Of a stretch of DNA of 64,000 nucleotides, positions 1-9,680 are shown piece after piece. Below the pieces are notes generated by a model. The model was not told where the DNA came from. It did no database searches and worked only from the letters and a program-made list of their open reading frames with translations. This DNA is from UBA2336 sp964404445 (GTDB lineage: Bacteria; Bacteroidota; Bacteroidia; Cytophagales; Cyclobacteriaceae). The translations under genes and the position numbers were made by a program. Location of the stretch: NCBI GenBank assembly GCA_964404445.1, contig CAYOJW010000007.1, forward strand, positions 100,914-164,913. Reading direction: 5' to 3'. Positions within the stretch are counted from its first letter, which is position 1. The number at the start of each line of letters is the position of its first letter.

Positions 1-2696
1 TCACCGTGTACATTATCGAAGTGTAATTGAAAATGCTCCCAGTCCTGATCGGACGATAAATTACCCTCGATGTCACGCACTAACTTCGTCAGGTCTTTTG
101 AAACCTCTTCACCACTTTTTCGCGCGATGGATTTCAGGTGATCTTTAACTCCGGCTATAAACTCGTTTTTAGAAAGCATGAGCACCGTAGATGTGCCCAA
201 CTCTTTATTCATGTGCAGTAGTTCGGCTTCTAATTTTTCGTTTTTTAACCGGGTAATTTCTTCCTGGTTTTTCTGTGTCAACAGTTCCATCTCGGTATCT
301 TTCCGGATAAGTTCTTTTTGCTGTTGGATGTTCATCAACCGCTTTTCGTGTTTGTGTTTACGGTCTAACAAACCAAAGCCAGTATATAAAACACCCAACA
401 CCGTTACGGTATAAATCAGGTATGCCCAGATCGTGCGGTACCAGGGCGGGTTGATCACAAACTGAAACGTGGTTTCGGCACTTACCTCGCCATAAATATT
501 ACGCGACCGCACATGAAAAACATACCGCCCTTCGTGCAGGTTGGTATATTCTTTTTGTGTTTGTGCAGTCCACTCCGACCAGTTCTTTTCAAATTTTTCG
601 AGATAGTATTGATGCATCACTTCGCCCTCCCCCTCAAACGATGTTGCCGAAAAAGTAAAGTTTACCGAGTTTTGTTTATAAGGCAACGTAATGATTTCAT
701 TATCCGACTGGCTTTCGACCAAGCGGTTACCACGTACATAATTTCCGAAGAACAACACCGAATCGCCCGAGGCCGTTGTAGAAAACCTGCGGATGTGTGT
801 TTTAAATCGTAACTGATCGCTTACCTTAACACTCGGATCGAAATGGATAAAACCCTCTTTAGCGCCAAAAAGCACTTCGTTATTCTCTAACACAATCATG
901 TTTTCGAGATCATCATTCAAAAACCGTCTTATTTTATTAAACGCGCTCGACTCGACTGTATAGCCTCCGGCAGTGTTTTTCCGTAATACGCCAATCTGTT
1001 CGTTACCGGTAAAGTAAATATTACCGAAAGCATCTTCGCTCACGTGCCATAGTTGCACATCGTTGCCTAACAGCTTACTGAAAAGCGGTTCGCGCACAAA
1101 CGTATCTGATTTTTTCTCGTATCGAAAAATGCCACGTTCAGAAGTAAAGATCAGTTCGTTCCGGATATTGAACACATTGATCAATACATTAGAAGGGAAT
1201 CCTTTATCGGCTCCGTAAAACGTGTTCGATTTTATGCGCGTAGCTGAGTCGTTGAACAGTATTTTATAAACACCCTTGTAACCGTGCGTAATCCACAATA
1301 CACCATCGCGGTCTTGCTCCATCACACGTGACGACTCCCGCAAACCTTCGAGCTTACGGCTAAACGACCAGTGACCGTCTTTCTGCGTAAGCAATTGCAA
1401 ACCATTGTATGTACCTTCGATCAGCACGTTCATATTCTGCCGCATCGGTGAAAACACCCAGCTTCCGGGTTCATCCGAAATCAAAATGCCGTTATCGTCT
1501 TCAATCCGATAAGCCCCACCGTGATGGCCCATGAGCAAATCGTTGCCATACCGGCCAATGTGGTAAACCTGACCGCGCGAGTTCTTTACAAGTTTAAAAG
1601 GCGATTGGTTAACCGAAACATCTTTCACGTACAACCCCGTATTAGTGCCGAGGTAAAACTTGTTTCTGTCTAAGTACGCGGCATACCCTGTACCGGGCAG
1701 TCCTACCTGTTCGTTAATAAACGTAAAAGGCGAACCCAGCTCGACATACGCCAACCCGTTGTTTTGACCGATCCATAAATTCTGAAGATCATCTTCAAAC
1801 AAACTCAGCACCGTTCGGTTTTGCAGGCCCCGCCCGCTGGTAAGCTGAAGCAATATTTTTCCGGCATCGTTTAAAATAACCAACCCGTGGTTTTGTGTGC
1901 CCAATGCAAAGTTTCCGTTTTTAAGGCGAAGCATTGTATTAACAATGGCTTCCTGAAAAAATGCCTGCAACTCAGGCCGCCACGGTTTAGCAACACCATT
2001 GCTCACCTCGAAAATACCTTGCTGAAACGTACTCACAATTAAGCGGTTTGCCGTGTAAGGCAAAATGGACGACACACCTTTGTTTTTGAAGAACGATCCG
2101 CCTTCGGTAAGCAACAACTTCTCGTTGTGCAGGGTAGTAATACCCTGTTCGCGTTCATCGACATACAACTGGCGGTTTATAAAAAACGACAACTCCAGCG
2201 CATGCACCGGTTTAACGATACTAAACCGGCCGTGCTCATACACGAATATGTTGGTGAAAGTGCAAAAGAATACCTTGTCTTCATCTAAGAATACATTCCA
2301 GGTTTCGTCAAAATTTCGGTAAGTACGCGGAAGGCTGTCGGCCAGCGATGTGTAACGGAGTTGACCCTGATTATCGGGGAAAAAATACCCGAAGTCGCCC
2401 TGGCAGCCAACATAGATTTTGCCGGAGTCGTCAATGGCCACACTCCGCATTTTAGAACCGCCCCGTACACGGTAAATCTGCCAGCGGGTTCCGTCATACT
2501 CTAACAGGCCAAAGTTGTTGGCGATGTACACCAACCCCCGTTTATCCTGTACAATATCCCAGTTCTGAATACCCCCGCCATACTCCTGCGTGGTGAAGTT
2601 CCGGGTAAACGGAACTCCGGCCAAATTCGATTGCGAAACGGCTTTCAGGCTCACCGTCAGGCAAAAGAGGGCAAAAACAAAACGGCTGATACGCAT
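1..2696 (-). CDS. Y_Y_Y-type sensor-regulator of glucan locus (3' end cut by window)
   Basis: The reading frame runs from ATG at 2696 to the left edge, about 898 codons, with no stop inside the window. It opens with a signal peptide (MRISRFVFALFCLTV...), followed by several hundred residues of beta-propeller-like sensor repeats (blades such as GLLEYDGTRW). Near bases 460-850 is a Y_Y_Y domain (LHEGRYVFHVRSRNIYG), then one membrane helix (about bases 390-440) and a charged coiled coil. The visible end (WEHFQLHFDNVHGD) matches the region just before a LuxR-type helix-turn-helix in Cytophagales proteins of this type, so the DNA-binding domain should lie beyond base 1. It is divergent from a susC-led glucan locus, which suggests it senses the glycan and activates that locus. 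The family assignment is strong; the target is inferred. Confidence 0.85.
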   Translation of the reverse strand, partial: MRISRFVFALFCLTVSLKAVSQSNLAGVPFTRNFTTQEYGGGIQNWDIVQDKRGLVYIANNFGLLEYDGTRWQIYRVRGGSKMRSVAIDDSGKIYVGCQGDFGYFFPDNQGQLRYTSLADSLPRTYRNFDETWNVFLDEDKVFFCTFTNIFVYEHGRFSIVKPVHALELSFFINRQLYVDEREQGITTLHNEKLLLTEGGSFFKNKGVSSILPYTANRLIVSTFQQGIFEVSNGVAKPWRPELQAFFQEAIVNTMLRLKNGNFALGTQNHGLVILNDAGKILLQLTSGRGLQNRTVLSLFEDDLQNLWIGQNNGLAYVELGSPFTFINEQVGLPGTGYAAYLDRNKFYLGTNTGLYVKDVSVNQSPFKLVKNSRGQVYHIGRYGNDLLMGHHGGAYRIEDDNGILISDEPGSWVFSPMRQNMNVLIEGTYNGLQLLTQKDGHWSFSRKLEGLRESSRVMEQDRDGVLWITHGYKGVYKILFNDSATRIKSNTFYGADKGFPSNVLINVFNIRNELIFTSERGIFRYEKKSDTFVREPLFSKLLGNDVQLWHVSEDAFGNIYFTGNEQIGVLRKNTAGGYTVESSAFNKIRRFLNDDLENMIVLENNEVLFGAKEGFIHFDPSVKVSDQLRFKTHIRRFSTTASGDSVLFFGNYVRGNRLVESQSDNEIITLPYKQNSVNFTFSATSFEGEGEVMHQYYLEKFEKNWSEWTAQTQKEYTNLHEGRYVFHVRSRNIYGEVSAETTFQFVINPPWYRTIWAYLIYTVTVLGVLYTGFGLLDRKHKHEKRLMNIQQQKELIRKDTEMELLTQKNQEEITRLKNEKLEAELLHMNKELGTSTVLMLSKNEFIAGVKDHLKSIARKSGEEVSKDLTKLVRDIEGNLSSDQDWEHFQLHFDNVHG

Positions 2697-2790
2697 TGAT
2701 GAATAAATAACTCACCAATGTAGTATTAAAATCTACGATGAGAAATACAAAAATTGCATTTTTGAGCCAAAAATGAATATTTATACAATA

Positions 2791-2842
2791 TTGATGTATT
2801 TTTGATGTAGTTCATAAAACATGTTGACGTATCATTGATGAG
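2791..2842 (+). promoter_or_regulatory. Phased direct repeats upstream of glucan susC
   Basis: TTGATGTA occurs at 2791 and 2802, and related octamers TTGACGTA at 2824 and TTGATGAG at 2835. The starts are 11, 22 and 11 bp apart, one or two helical turns, so all face the same side of the DNA. The last ends nine bases before the putative -33 TTTG at 2851. The arrangement fits an activator site for the divergently encoded sensor-regulator. That role is inferred. Confidence 0.5.
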
Positions 2843-2850
2843 GCTTTTTA

Positions 2851-2882
2851 TTTGATTGTGGTACGTGTTGACCTCAACTTTG
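2851..2882 (+). promoter_or_regulatory. Putative promoter of glucan susC operon
   Basis: TTTG at 2851-2854 is followed by 20 bases and CAACTTTG at 2875-2882, close to the Bacteroidota pattern TTTG-N(19-21)-TAnnTTTG, with C replacing T at the first -7 base. It would give a leader of roughly 60-65 bases before the ATG at 2953. Confidence 0.4.
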
Positions 2883-2952
2883 TAAACGTTTGCATATAAC
2901 TGTTCATTGCAAACAGTTGCAAGCATATCTACAAAACCTAAAACTACTATTA

Positions 2953-5900
2953 ATGAAAGCAAAACTACTCATGCTCTTGATGTTACTGTCGCTGGTGAGC
3001 TATGGCCAAAGCCTGGTTGTGTCCGGTAAGGTAACAGACGAAAACGGTGAGGGTGTTCCGGGCGCCAGCGTGCTTATTAAAGGAACAACCCTGGGCGTTA
3101 TGACCGATGCCGATGGCAAATTTTCTATCCAAAATGTACCCGGTGATGCCACATTGGTATTCAGTTTTATCGGCTACAACACACAGGAAATAGCCGTTGC
3201 GGGGCGAACTACAATTAATGTTACCCTGCAAACGGATATTAAATCGTTAGACGAAGTAGTGGTTATCGGTTACGGTGTTCAGAAAAAGAGCGTGGTAACA
3301 GCGGCCATCTCATCGGTAACTGCCGAAAACCTCGCCAACGTTGCCCCTATCCGTATTGATAATGCGTTGAAAGGGCTAACCTCGGGTGTTACCGTAACTT
3401 CATCGAGCGGCCAGCCGGGTGCTGCGCCACGAGTTCTCGTTCGCGGTGTGGGTACATCCTCAGACCTCGGTAACGACCCTCTTTATATTGTTGACGGTAT
3501 GCCCATTAACGGAGGCATTGATTACCTCAACCCTACCGACATCCAATCTATTGAAGTATTGAAAGATGCTGCCTCGGGTGCCGTTTATGGTGCACGTGCC
3601 GCAAACGGTGTTATCCTTGTTACTACCAAAAATGGTTCAACTGGTAAAATAAAAGTGGATTACGGCTTTTCTTACGGCTGGCAAAATCCATGGAAAAAAC
3701 TCGATGTACTCAACGCTACCGAATATGCCATTATGATGAATGAAGGCTATTTGAATTCAGGACAACCAATACCTTATGCCGATCCGTATTCGTATGGCAA
3801 AGGAACCAACTGGCAAAATGAAGTATTCAATAAAAATGCACCCATCGTAAACCACCAGTTGAGTTTAAGCGGAGGTACCGACAAGGTTAGCTATTTTGTT
3901 TCGGCAGGTTACCTGAATCAGGAAGGTATCGTAGGCGGTAACTTCGACCGCTCGAATTATGAACGCCTTTCGTTGCGCAGCAACACTTCTTACAAATTGC
4001 TTGACACCAAGGATCGCAACTTCCTCAACAAATTTACGCTGGGCATGAACATAGCCTACACGAACATTAACGCTACGGGCATCGGCACTAACTCTGAATA
4101 CGGTTCGGTTTTGGGAAGCGCCATTGCTGTATCACCTATATTGGGTGTTTATGCCGATAACCCTGCGGCTACGCAAGCACTTTACCCGGGACGAGCCCTT
4201 GTTACCGACAGCAAAGGCCGCATGTTTTCCGTACCCGGAATAAACTACAACGAAATCACCAACCCGTTAGCTCAATTATCGTTACCGGGAGCAAAAGATT
4301 ACTCGAATAAGTTTGTTTCCAATTTTTCGGGCGAACTCACCCTGTGGGATAACCTCAAATTCAAATCTTCGTTCGGAACCGACCTTGCCTTCTGGGGATC
4401 TGATGGATGGACACCCATTTATTACCTTGGCCAGTCGAATAACACTACTTACTCAAGTGTTAGCTCGTCAATGAACCACGGTTTTGTTTGGCAGGTTGAA
4501 AACGTGTTGTCGTATGACAAACAGTTCGGAGGACATGACATTCAGGTTATTGCCGGACAATCGGCCATGAAAACAACCGGGCGAACATTGGGTGGATATA
4601 ACCGCCACTTAGTGGAAGAAGACCCCGACAAAGCCAACATTGATTTCGGTACAGGTACACAAGCTAATGGCGACCGTAACGCATGGGGTGCTGCCTGGAG
4701 GCCATCATCCTTAGCTTCTTTATTTGCGCGTGTCAGCTACAACTATAACGAAAAATATATGGTGCAAGCCACCATACGCAGAGATGGTTCAAGCAACTTT
4801 GGCCCAAGCAACCGCTGGGCAGTATTCCCATCATTTTCGTTAGGTTGGAATATTACCAATGAAGAATTTGCCGCTGCCCGCCCCAATTGGCTCTCCACTA
4901 CAAAGCTGCGTTTTTCATGGGGTAAAAACGGTAATCAAAACATCCCGGCAGGCCGTTATGAAGCGTTAACTTCCATCGGCAATAATTATGCTTTTGGCAG
5001 TGGTCAGGGAACACTCACCAACGGAACCAAACCTTCCATAACGCCTAACGCCAACCTGAAATGGGAAGAATCGGTACAAACCGACATTGGTGCCGACTTC
5101 ACGTTCCTGAACGATGCAGTAACATTTAGTGTGGACTGGTACAAAAAAATAACCAATGGCATGTTGATACAAATGCCTGTACCTGCATACCTGGGTGAAT
5201 CAAGCCCGTGGGGCAACGTGGGCAAAATGGAAAACAAGGGGTTAGAATTTGATGCCTCTTACCGCTTTAAAACCGGAGACTGGACTTTTAGAGTATCGGC
5301 CAATGCATCACACCTGAAAAACAGACTGGTTTATTTAGGCAATAGTGAAGGTTACAGAAATCTGGATGGCTATGCACAAGTGGGTACCATTACACGTGCC
5401 GAAAACGGCTTCACCTACCCTTTCTTCTACGGCTACCAAACCAATGGCATTTTCCAAAATCAGGCTGAGATTAACAGCTATGTAAACGGTGATGGCGACC
5501 TGATACAACCCAATGCAGTGCCCGGTGATGTGCGCTTTGTTGACCGTAACAACAACGGTGAGATCGATGATGACGACCGCACCATAATTGGAAAAGGTAT
5601 GCCAGACTGGACGTATGGCGGAAGCATTAACATAAGTTGGAAAAGTATTGATTTGAGTATTATCATGCAGGGAACACAAGGAAACGATGTGTTTTCTTAT
5701 ACCCGAAGAGCCGACATACCCTCAATGAACCTGCCCACCTGGATGCTTGACCGTTGGACAGGCGAAGGCACTTCAAACAGTGTACCGCGTTTCACCGCCT
5801 TTGCCACAGCCGATAAAAACAACAACATCTTTTCGTCTGATTTATATGTGAAAAACGGCTCGTATTTCCGTGTTAAAAACGTGATCCTCGGCTACACGTT

Positions 5901-6093
5901 GCCCACATCACTCACCCAAAAAGCGTTTATCAACAGTTTGCGTATTTATGCCTCAGCCGAAAACCTGATGACGTTAACCAAATACAACGGCTTCGATCCT
6001 GAAATTTCTTCGGGCGGAACATCACTTGGTGTTGACCGTGGTGTATATCCGCAAGCAAGAATTTACAGCTTAGGTTTTAACTTATCATTTTAA
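2953..6093 (+). CDS. SusC/RagA-family TonB-dependent outer-membrane glycan transporter (glucan locus)
   Basis: This 1046-residue protein imports oligosaccharides across the outer membrane, powered by TonB, with the SusD-like lipoprotein encoded next as its lid. The ATG at 2953 starts a clear signal peptide (MKAKLLMLLMLLSLVSYGQS); an in-frame ATG at 2890 would add 21 residues ahead of it and is unlikely. After cleavage comes a carboxypeptidase-regulatory-like domain (about residues 22-100), a TonB-box-like LDEVVVIGYG, the plug domain (IRIDNALKGLTSGV, VLVRGVGT, VLKDAASGAVYGARAANGV) and a barrel ending in an aromatic residue (LGFNLSF). Length is normal for the family. The neighbouring GH16 enzymes point to beta-1,3-glucan as substrate. 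Confidence 0.95.
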   Translation: MKAKLLMLLMLLSLVSYGQSLVVSGKVTDENGEGVPGASVLIKGTTLGVMTDADGKFSIQNVPGDATLVFSFIGYNTQEIAVAGRTTINVTLQTDIKSLDEVVVIGYGVQKKSVVTAAISSVTAENLANVAPIRIDNALKGLTSGVTVTSSSGQPGAAPRVLVRGVGTSSDLGNDPLYIVDGMPINGGIDYLNPTDIQSIEVLKDAASGAVYGARAANGVILVTTKNGSTGKIKVDYGFSYGWQNPWKKLDVLNATEYAIMMNEGYLNSGQPIPYADPYSYGKGTNWQNEVFNKNAPIVNHQLSLSGGTDKVSYFVSAGYLNQEGIVGGNFDRSNYERLSLRSNTSYKLLDTKDRNFLNKFTLGMNIAYTNINATGIGTNSEYGSVLGSAIAVSPILGVYADNPAATQALYPGRALVTDSKGRMFSVPGINYNEITNPLAQLSLPGAKDYSNKFVSNFSGELTLWDNLKFKSSFGTDLAFWGSDGWTPIYYLGQSNNTTYSSVSSSMNHGFVWQVENVLSYDKQFGGHDIQVIAGQSAMKTTGRTLGGYNRHLVEEDPDKANIDFGTGTQANGDRNAWGAAWRPSSLASLFARVSYNYNEKYMVQATIRRDGSSNFGPSNRWAVFPSFSLGWNITNEEFAAARPNWLSTTKLRFSWGKNGNQNIPAGRYEALTSIGNNYAFGSGQGTLTNGTKPSITPNANLKWEESVQTDIGADFTFLNDAVTFSVDWYKKITNGMLIQMPVPAYLGESSPWGNVGKMENKGLEFDASYRFKTGDWTFRVSANASHLKNRLVYLGNSEGYRNLDGYAQVGTITRAENGFTYPFFYGYQTNGIFQNQAEINSYVNGDGDLIQPNAVPGDVRFVDRNNNGEIDDDDRTIIGKGMPDWTYGGSINISWKSIDLSIIMQGTQGNDVFSYTRRADIPSMNLPTWMLDRWTGEGTSNSVPRFTAFATADKNNNIFSSDLYVKNGSYFRVKNVILGYTLPTSLTQKAFINSLRIYASAENLMTLTKYNGFDPEISSGGTSLGVDRGVYPQARIYSLGFNLSF

Positions 6094-6112
6094 ACTACAA
6101 CGCATTATCAAT

Positions 6113-7621
6113 ATGAACAAGTTTAAAAAATTAATGCTTTGCACTTTCGTGGCCACCTTCGTGCTCAATTCGTGCAGCGAAGACTTTTTGGATTCACAAT
6201 CCACCACACAAGTGTCGATAGACGAATACTACACCACCGAAGCCCGCATTTTTGAGGCCGTGGTGGCTGCTTACGATCCGTTACATTGGTTCGATTACGC
6301 CTGGGGGCAACAAAGCCATCTCGGCATGGTATCGGATGTAATGGCCGATGACCTTTATGTGGGTGGTTCCAACACAGCCGACCAGCCGCACCTGCACCTG
6401 ATAAGCCAATATCAGTCAGTGCCGACAAATACACTCAGTACGTTGTGGACAGCTTGTTATTCGGGTATAAACCGCGCCAACAACGTGATGAAGTATATGC
6501 CTAATGTGACCAACATATCCAACGAAAAAAGAGAGTTGTATCTGGCCGAAGCCAAAGTGTTACGCGCATACTACTACACCTGGCTTTGGAAACTTTGGGG
6601 CAACATTCCGTATTACGAAACCAACCTGTCGTTTCCATACATCAGCGGGCAAAGTACGCCCGATGAAGTTTACGCAGGCATTATAAAAACCCTCGAAGAA
6701 GCCATTGAAGATGGTGGCTTGCCTATGAAAGCCACCGCAGGCAACGAAGGCCGCGTAACCAAAGCCATGGCCTACATGCTTTACACCGAAGTGGTGATGT
6801 ACCAGAAAGACAATTCAAAATACAGCAAAGCATTGAGCTATATGGAAGAAATCATCAGTTCAAATCAATACGATTTGGTAGATGACTTTGCCGGAATTTG
6901 GGAACCCGAAGGCGAATGGTCAGACGAATCTATTTTTGAAATTAACTACTTCAACCAAAATGCCACCCGCTCCTGGGACGGAGGCGCTCCCTTGGTTGCC
7001 GGTGGTTCGGTTTACCCGAAACTTATCGGTATCAGCGGGTTTGAAGGCACAACTGACTACGCCTCGGGATGGGGTTTTGAGCCCGTGCGCGAAGAGGCTT
7101 ATGACCTCTATGATGATGACGACCAGCGCAAAGATGGCGGCATACTCAACTTTGCCAAATACAAAGCAGCAAACCCGGCTGCAAATTATACAGCGCGCTA
7201 TCAGGACACAGGCTATTTCCTTAAAAAATACATTGGCCGTGCCGATGGCAACGCAGGTTCGGGTGGTTCGGCCGACATGAACTACGGCAACAACTTCCGC
7301 GTGTATCGCTTTGCCGAAACATTGCTTTATGCTGCTGAACTTGGCTCATCAAATGCACAAACGTATTTAGACAGAGTGCGCACACGTGCAGGCTTGGGCA
7401 GCATTGCACCCACGGCTGCCAACATCCTCAACGAACGCAGGCTCGAATTTTTGGGCGAAGGCAAGCGTTATTGGGATTTAATCCGTACAGGTAATGCCGC
7501 CACTGTTTTGGTGGCCAATGAATGGGATAGAATAAACTGGACGGAGTCAAAAAAATATCTGCCCATTCCGCAAAGCGAAATAGATGCATCGCAAGGATCG
7601 CTAAATCAAAATAACTACTGA
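6113..7621 (+). CDS. SusD/RagB-family glycan-binding lipoprotein (glucan locus)
   Basis: A 502-residue surface lipoprotein that captures glycan and caps the SusC barrel encoded 19 bases upstream. The signal sequence ends in a lipobox at Cys21 (FVLNSC), followed by SEDFLD, a Bacteroidota-type surface-export context rich in acidic residues. TPR-like helical segments follow, with the family hallmarks of SusD proteins: YLAEAKVLRAYYYTWLWKLWG, then RFAETLLYAAE and a C-terminal NERRLEFLGEGKRYWDLIRTG. It ends in the usual YLPIPQSEID...NQNNY. Length is typical. It is co-transcribed with susC and the next binding protein. Confidence 0.95.
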   Translation: MNKFKKLMLCTFVATFVLNSCSEDFLDSQSTTQVSIDEYYTTEARIFEAVVAAYDPLHWFDYAWGQQSHLGMVSDVMADDLYVGGSNTADQPHLHLISQYQSVPTNTLSTLWTACYSGINRANNVMKYMPNVTNISNEKRELYLAEAKVLRAYYYTWLWKLWGNIPYYETNLSFPYISGQSTPDEVYAGIIKTLEEAIEDGGLPMKATAGNEGRVTKAMAYMLYTEVVMYQKDNSKYSKALSYMEEIISSNQYDLVDDFAGIWEPEGEWSDESIFEINYFNQNATRSWDGGAPLVAGGSVYPKLIGISGFEGTTDYASGWGFEPVREEAYDLYDDDDQRKDGGILNFAKYKAANPAANYTARYQDTGYFLKKYIGRADGNAGSGGSADMNYGNNFRVYRFAETLLYAAELGSSNAQTYLDRVRTRAGLGSIAPTAANILNERRLEFLGEGKRYWDLIRTGNAATVLVANEWDRINWTESKKYLPIPQSEIDASQGSLNQNNY

Positions 7622-7635
7622 TAAAAGTAAGCATT

Positions 7636-9522
7636 ATGAAACGAATATTCAGCAATAACTATTTCCGAAGCGTGCTTGTGCTGTTATTAGCATTTGCCTG
7701 TACGGAAGAGTATAACCATCCGTCAGAAAAAAATATACCGTTGGCGGCCAATATCGAAGTCGATATTGTGGTCGATCAGGAAATCAACCAGGTTACTTTT
7801 AAGTTGAAAAACCCCGGCAGTTACCCGGTATGGATTTTTGAACAGGAAAACAAACCAACAGAATACTCGACCCGTAACAATCTCACCAAGATTTACGCCA
7901 AAGCGGGTACGTACTCAGTTGAAATAAAAATCGGTAATGCTAATGGTTTAAGCGATGGCTCTATTACCCGCACATTTAACATTGAAAACTCGATGGTGAA
8001 TTTCGATGTGTATGTTGGTATGTTGGCCGGAAGCGGAACCAAAAACTGGAGCATTGCCAGCACCGAAACAGCACACTTAGGCTGTGGCCCTTCGGGCACT
8101 ATTGGTACCGAGTGGTGGAGCGCTCCACCTGACGCAAAAGCCGCCTGTGGCGTATATGATGACGTACTCACTTTTGGTAACGATTACAGCTACATCTACA
8201 ACCCGGGCGGTGGCGGAACGGTTTACGTGAACAAAGATGTTACCGTACCCCTGTTGGGGCCTCATAACGGCAACACTTGCGATGGCGATGATTACACAGC
8301 GCCTGTATCAGAGCAAACAACCACGTACAGTTTTGTAACCGAAGGCGAAGATGTGTATGTGCAGTTCCCTGAAGGAACGCTGTTCCCGTATATTGCCAAT
8401 AACGATGCCTACAACACACCCAAGTATAAACTCGTGGGTATCTCGTCTTCACGCATCGAGTTGGTAATCGACAATGGCGATATTGCCTGGCACTATATAT
8501 TAACAGCCGGTAAAGGCCCCGGTGGTTATGACCCCAACAACGATTGTAATAAATGGAAAACCGCCACAATTAATACCTGGTTCTGGTATGCTCCGGGTTG
8601 GAATCAAATTGCCGATCCGGGCTTTGAAGCTGACGGAAACTCGTACAGGATTACATTCCCTGAAGCAACGTTTGAACAATGGCAGGCTCAGATGGCTTTC
8701 CTTACCAATATATCAACCGAAGCTTCTAAAAAATACGACTTCTCGGCCATCATCAACTCGAATAAAGCACACGGTAACGTAACCCTTAAACTTGTACACG
8801 AAAGCGATGACGGTGTGTTCTATTTTGAGGAAGGCATCACACTGAAAGCCAACGAAGATTACACCTTTATAAAAACCGGCATGGACGGTATGGATCTTAA
8901 CAACATACGATTGTTCTTAGACTTTGGTGGAAATGAGGCTAACACCATCGTTAACATAAGCCGTATTGTATTGAAAGAAAATAGCTGCGATGATGGCACC
9001 GTAATCGAAGAGCCCGAAGAACCAGACGATACCAACTGGCTGCCGAATTCGGACTGTAACGAATGGAAAAATGTTACGTACGCAAATCACTTCTTCTATG
9101 CTCCGGGCTGGGCGGCAATTTACGAAGGCCCTTCTTATTCAGGCTTCAATGCCGGTGCGAACACGTACACCATTTCTTATCCAACGGCAACAACCGATCA
9201 GTGGCAGAATCAGGTTCATTTCAGAACCAACAACATTGCAACCACGGCTGATAAGACGTATGATTTCCGGGTTATCTTAAACTCCACCAAAAATATCACT
9301 GGAGTAACCATCAAACTCACCAAAGTTGGCGATGATGCTACCTTCTTCTTTACGAACCGCGTTAACCTGACAGCTTTTGAAGACTATACGTTTAAAATGC
9401 CAGATATGCCGGGTAAAGACATTGATAACATCGCCCTGGTATTCGACTTTGGCGGTAACCCCGATAATACCGAGGTAACCATCAGCAGCATTATTTTAAA
9501 AGAATCAACTTGTAACGACTAA
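7636..9522 (+). CDS. Surface glycan-binding lipoprotein with PKD-like domain and two tandem CBM modules
   Basis: A 628-residue lipoprotein (lipobox about FACTEE, Cys near residue 16) in the position of SusE/F. Residues about 30-115 look like a PKD/Ig-like domain (KAGTYSVEIKIGNANG). A middle domain of about 165 residues carries glycine-rich WWSAPPDAKAACG. Two homologous repeats then occupy about residues 296-455 and 470-628. They begin PNNDCNKWKTAT and PNSDCNEWKNVT, each with a FxYAPGW motif, a DQWQ/EQWQAQ-type strand and an LDFGGN/FDFGGN motif near the end. These resemble CBM4/CBM16-type beta-sandwiches that bind beta-glucans. Binding of laminarin is inferred from the GH16 neighbours. Confidence 0.85.
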   Translation: MKRIFSNNYFRSVLVLLLAFACTEEYNHPSEKNIPLAANIEVDIVVDQEINQVTFKLKNPGSYPVWIFEQENKPTEYSTRNNLTKIYAKAGTYSVEIKIGNANGLSDGSITRTFNIENSMVNFDVYVGMLAGSGTKNWSIASTETAHLGCGPSGTIGTEWWSAPPDAKAACGVYDDVLTFGNDYSYIYNPGGGGTVYVNKDVTVPLLGPHNGNTCDGDDYTAPVSEQTTTYSFVTEGEDVYVQFPEGTLFPYIANNDAYNTPKYKLVGISSSRIELVIDNGDIAWHYILTAGKGPGGYDPNNDCNKWKTATINTWFWYAPGWNQIADPGFEADGNSYRITFPEATFEQWQAQMAFLTNISTEASKKYDFSAIINSNKAHGNVTLKLVHESDDGVFYFEEGITLKANEDYTFIKTGMDGMDLNNIRLFLDFGGNEANTIVNISRIVLKENSCDDGTVIEEPEEPDDTNWLPNSDCNEWKNVTYANHFFYAPGWAAIYEGPSYSGFNAGANTYTISYPTATTDQWQNQVHFRTNNIATTADKTYDFRVILNSTKNITGVTIKLTKVGDDATFFFTNRVNLTAFEDYTFKMPDMPGKDIDNIALVFDFGGNPDNTEVTISSIILKESTCND

Positions 9523-9535
9523 ACTAATTTTTAAT

Positions 9536-9664
9536 GAGGCTGTATCAAAAATCAAAATAATACACCACGTCACATCGAACGCAGTGAGATGTCCCGATTT
9601 TGAGCGCTGATTAACGGGATGTCTCACTACGTTCGACATGACGTACCACTTTTGATACAGCCTC
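9536..9664. repeat. 129-bp palindromic element, copy A (also terminator-like)
   Basis: The outer arms GAGGCTGTATCAAAA (9536-9550) and TTTTGATACAGCCTC (9650-9664) are perfect inverse complements, and an inner palindrome lies between them (TCGAACGCAGTGAGATGTCCC and its near-complement). Five T residues follow at 9665-9669, so the transcript could act as a terminator between the binding protein and the GH16 gene. A second full-length copy lies at 50096-50224 and a core-only copy at 36534-36624. Confidence 0.9.
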
Positions 9665-9680
9665 TTTTTACTACATAATC

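Noticed and set aside
178..812. Two small plus-strand frames near the left edge
   Set aside because: They run antisense to the sensor-regulator, whose Y_Y_Y and coiled-coil motifs are clear on the minus strand.
2890..2952. Longer SusC starting at 2890
   Set aside because: It would put 21 residues ahead of a complete signal peptide and begins only a few bases after the putative -7 element.
9536..9664. Insertion sequence
   Set aside because: The element is 129 bp with no coding capacity and no visible target duplication, so it is listed as a repeat.
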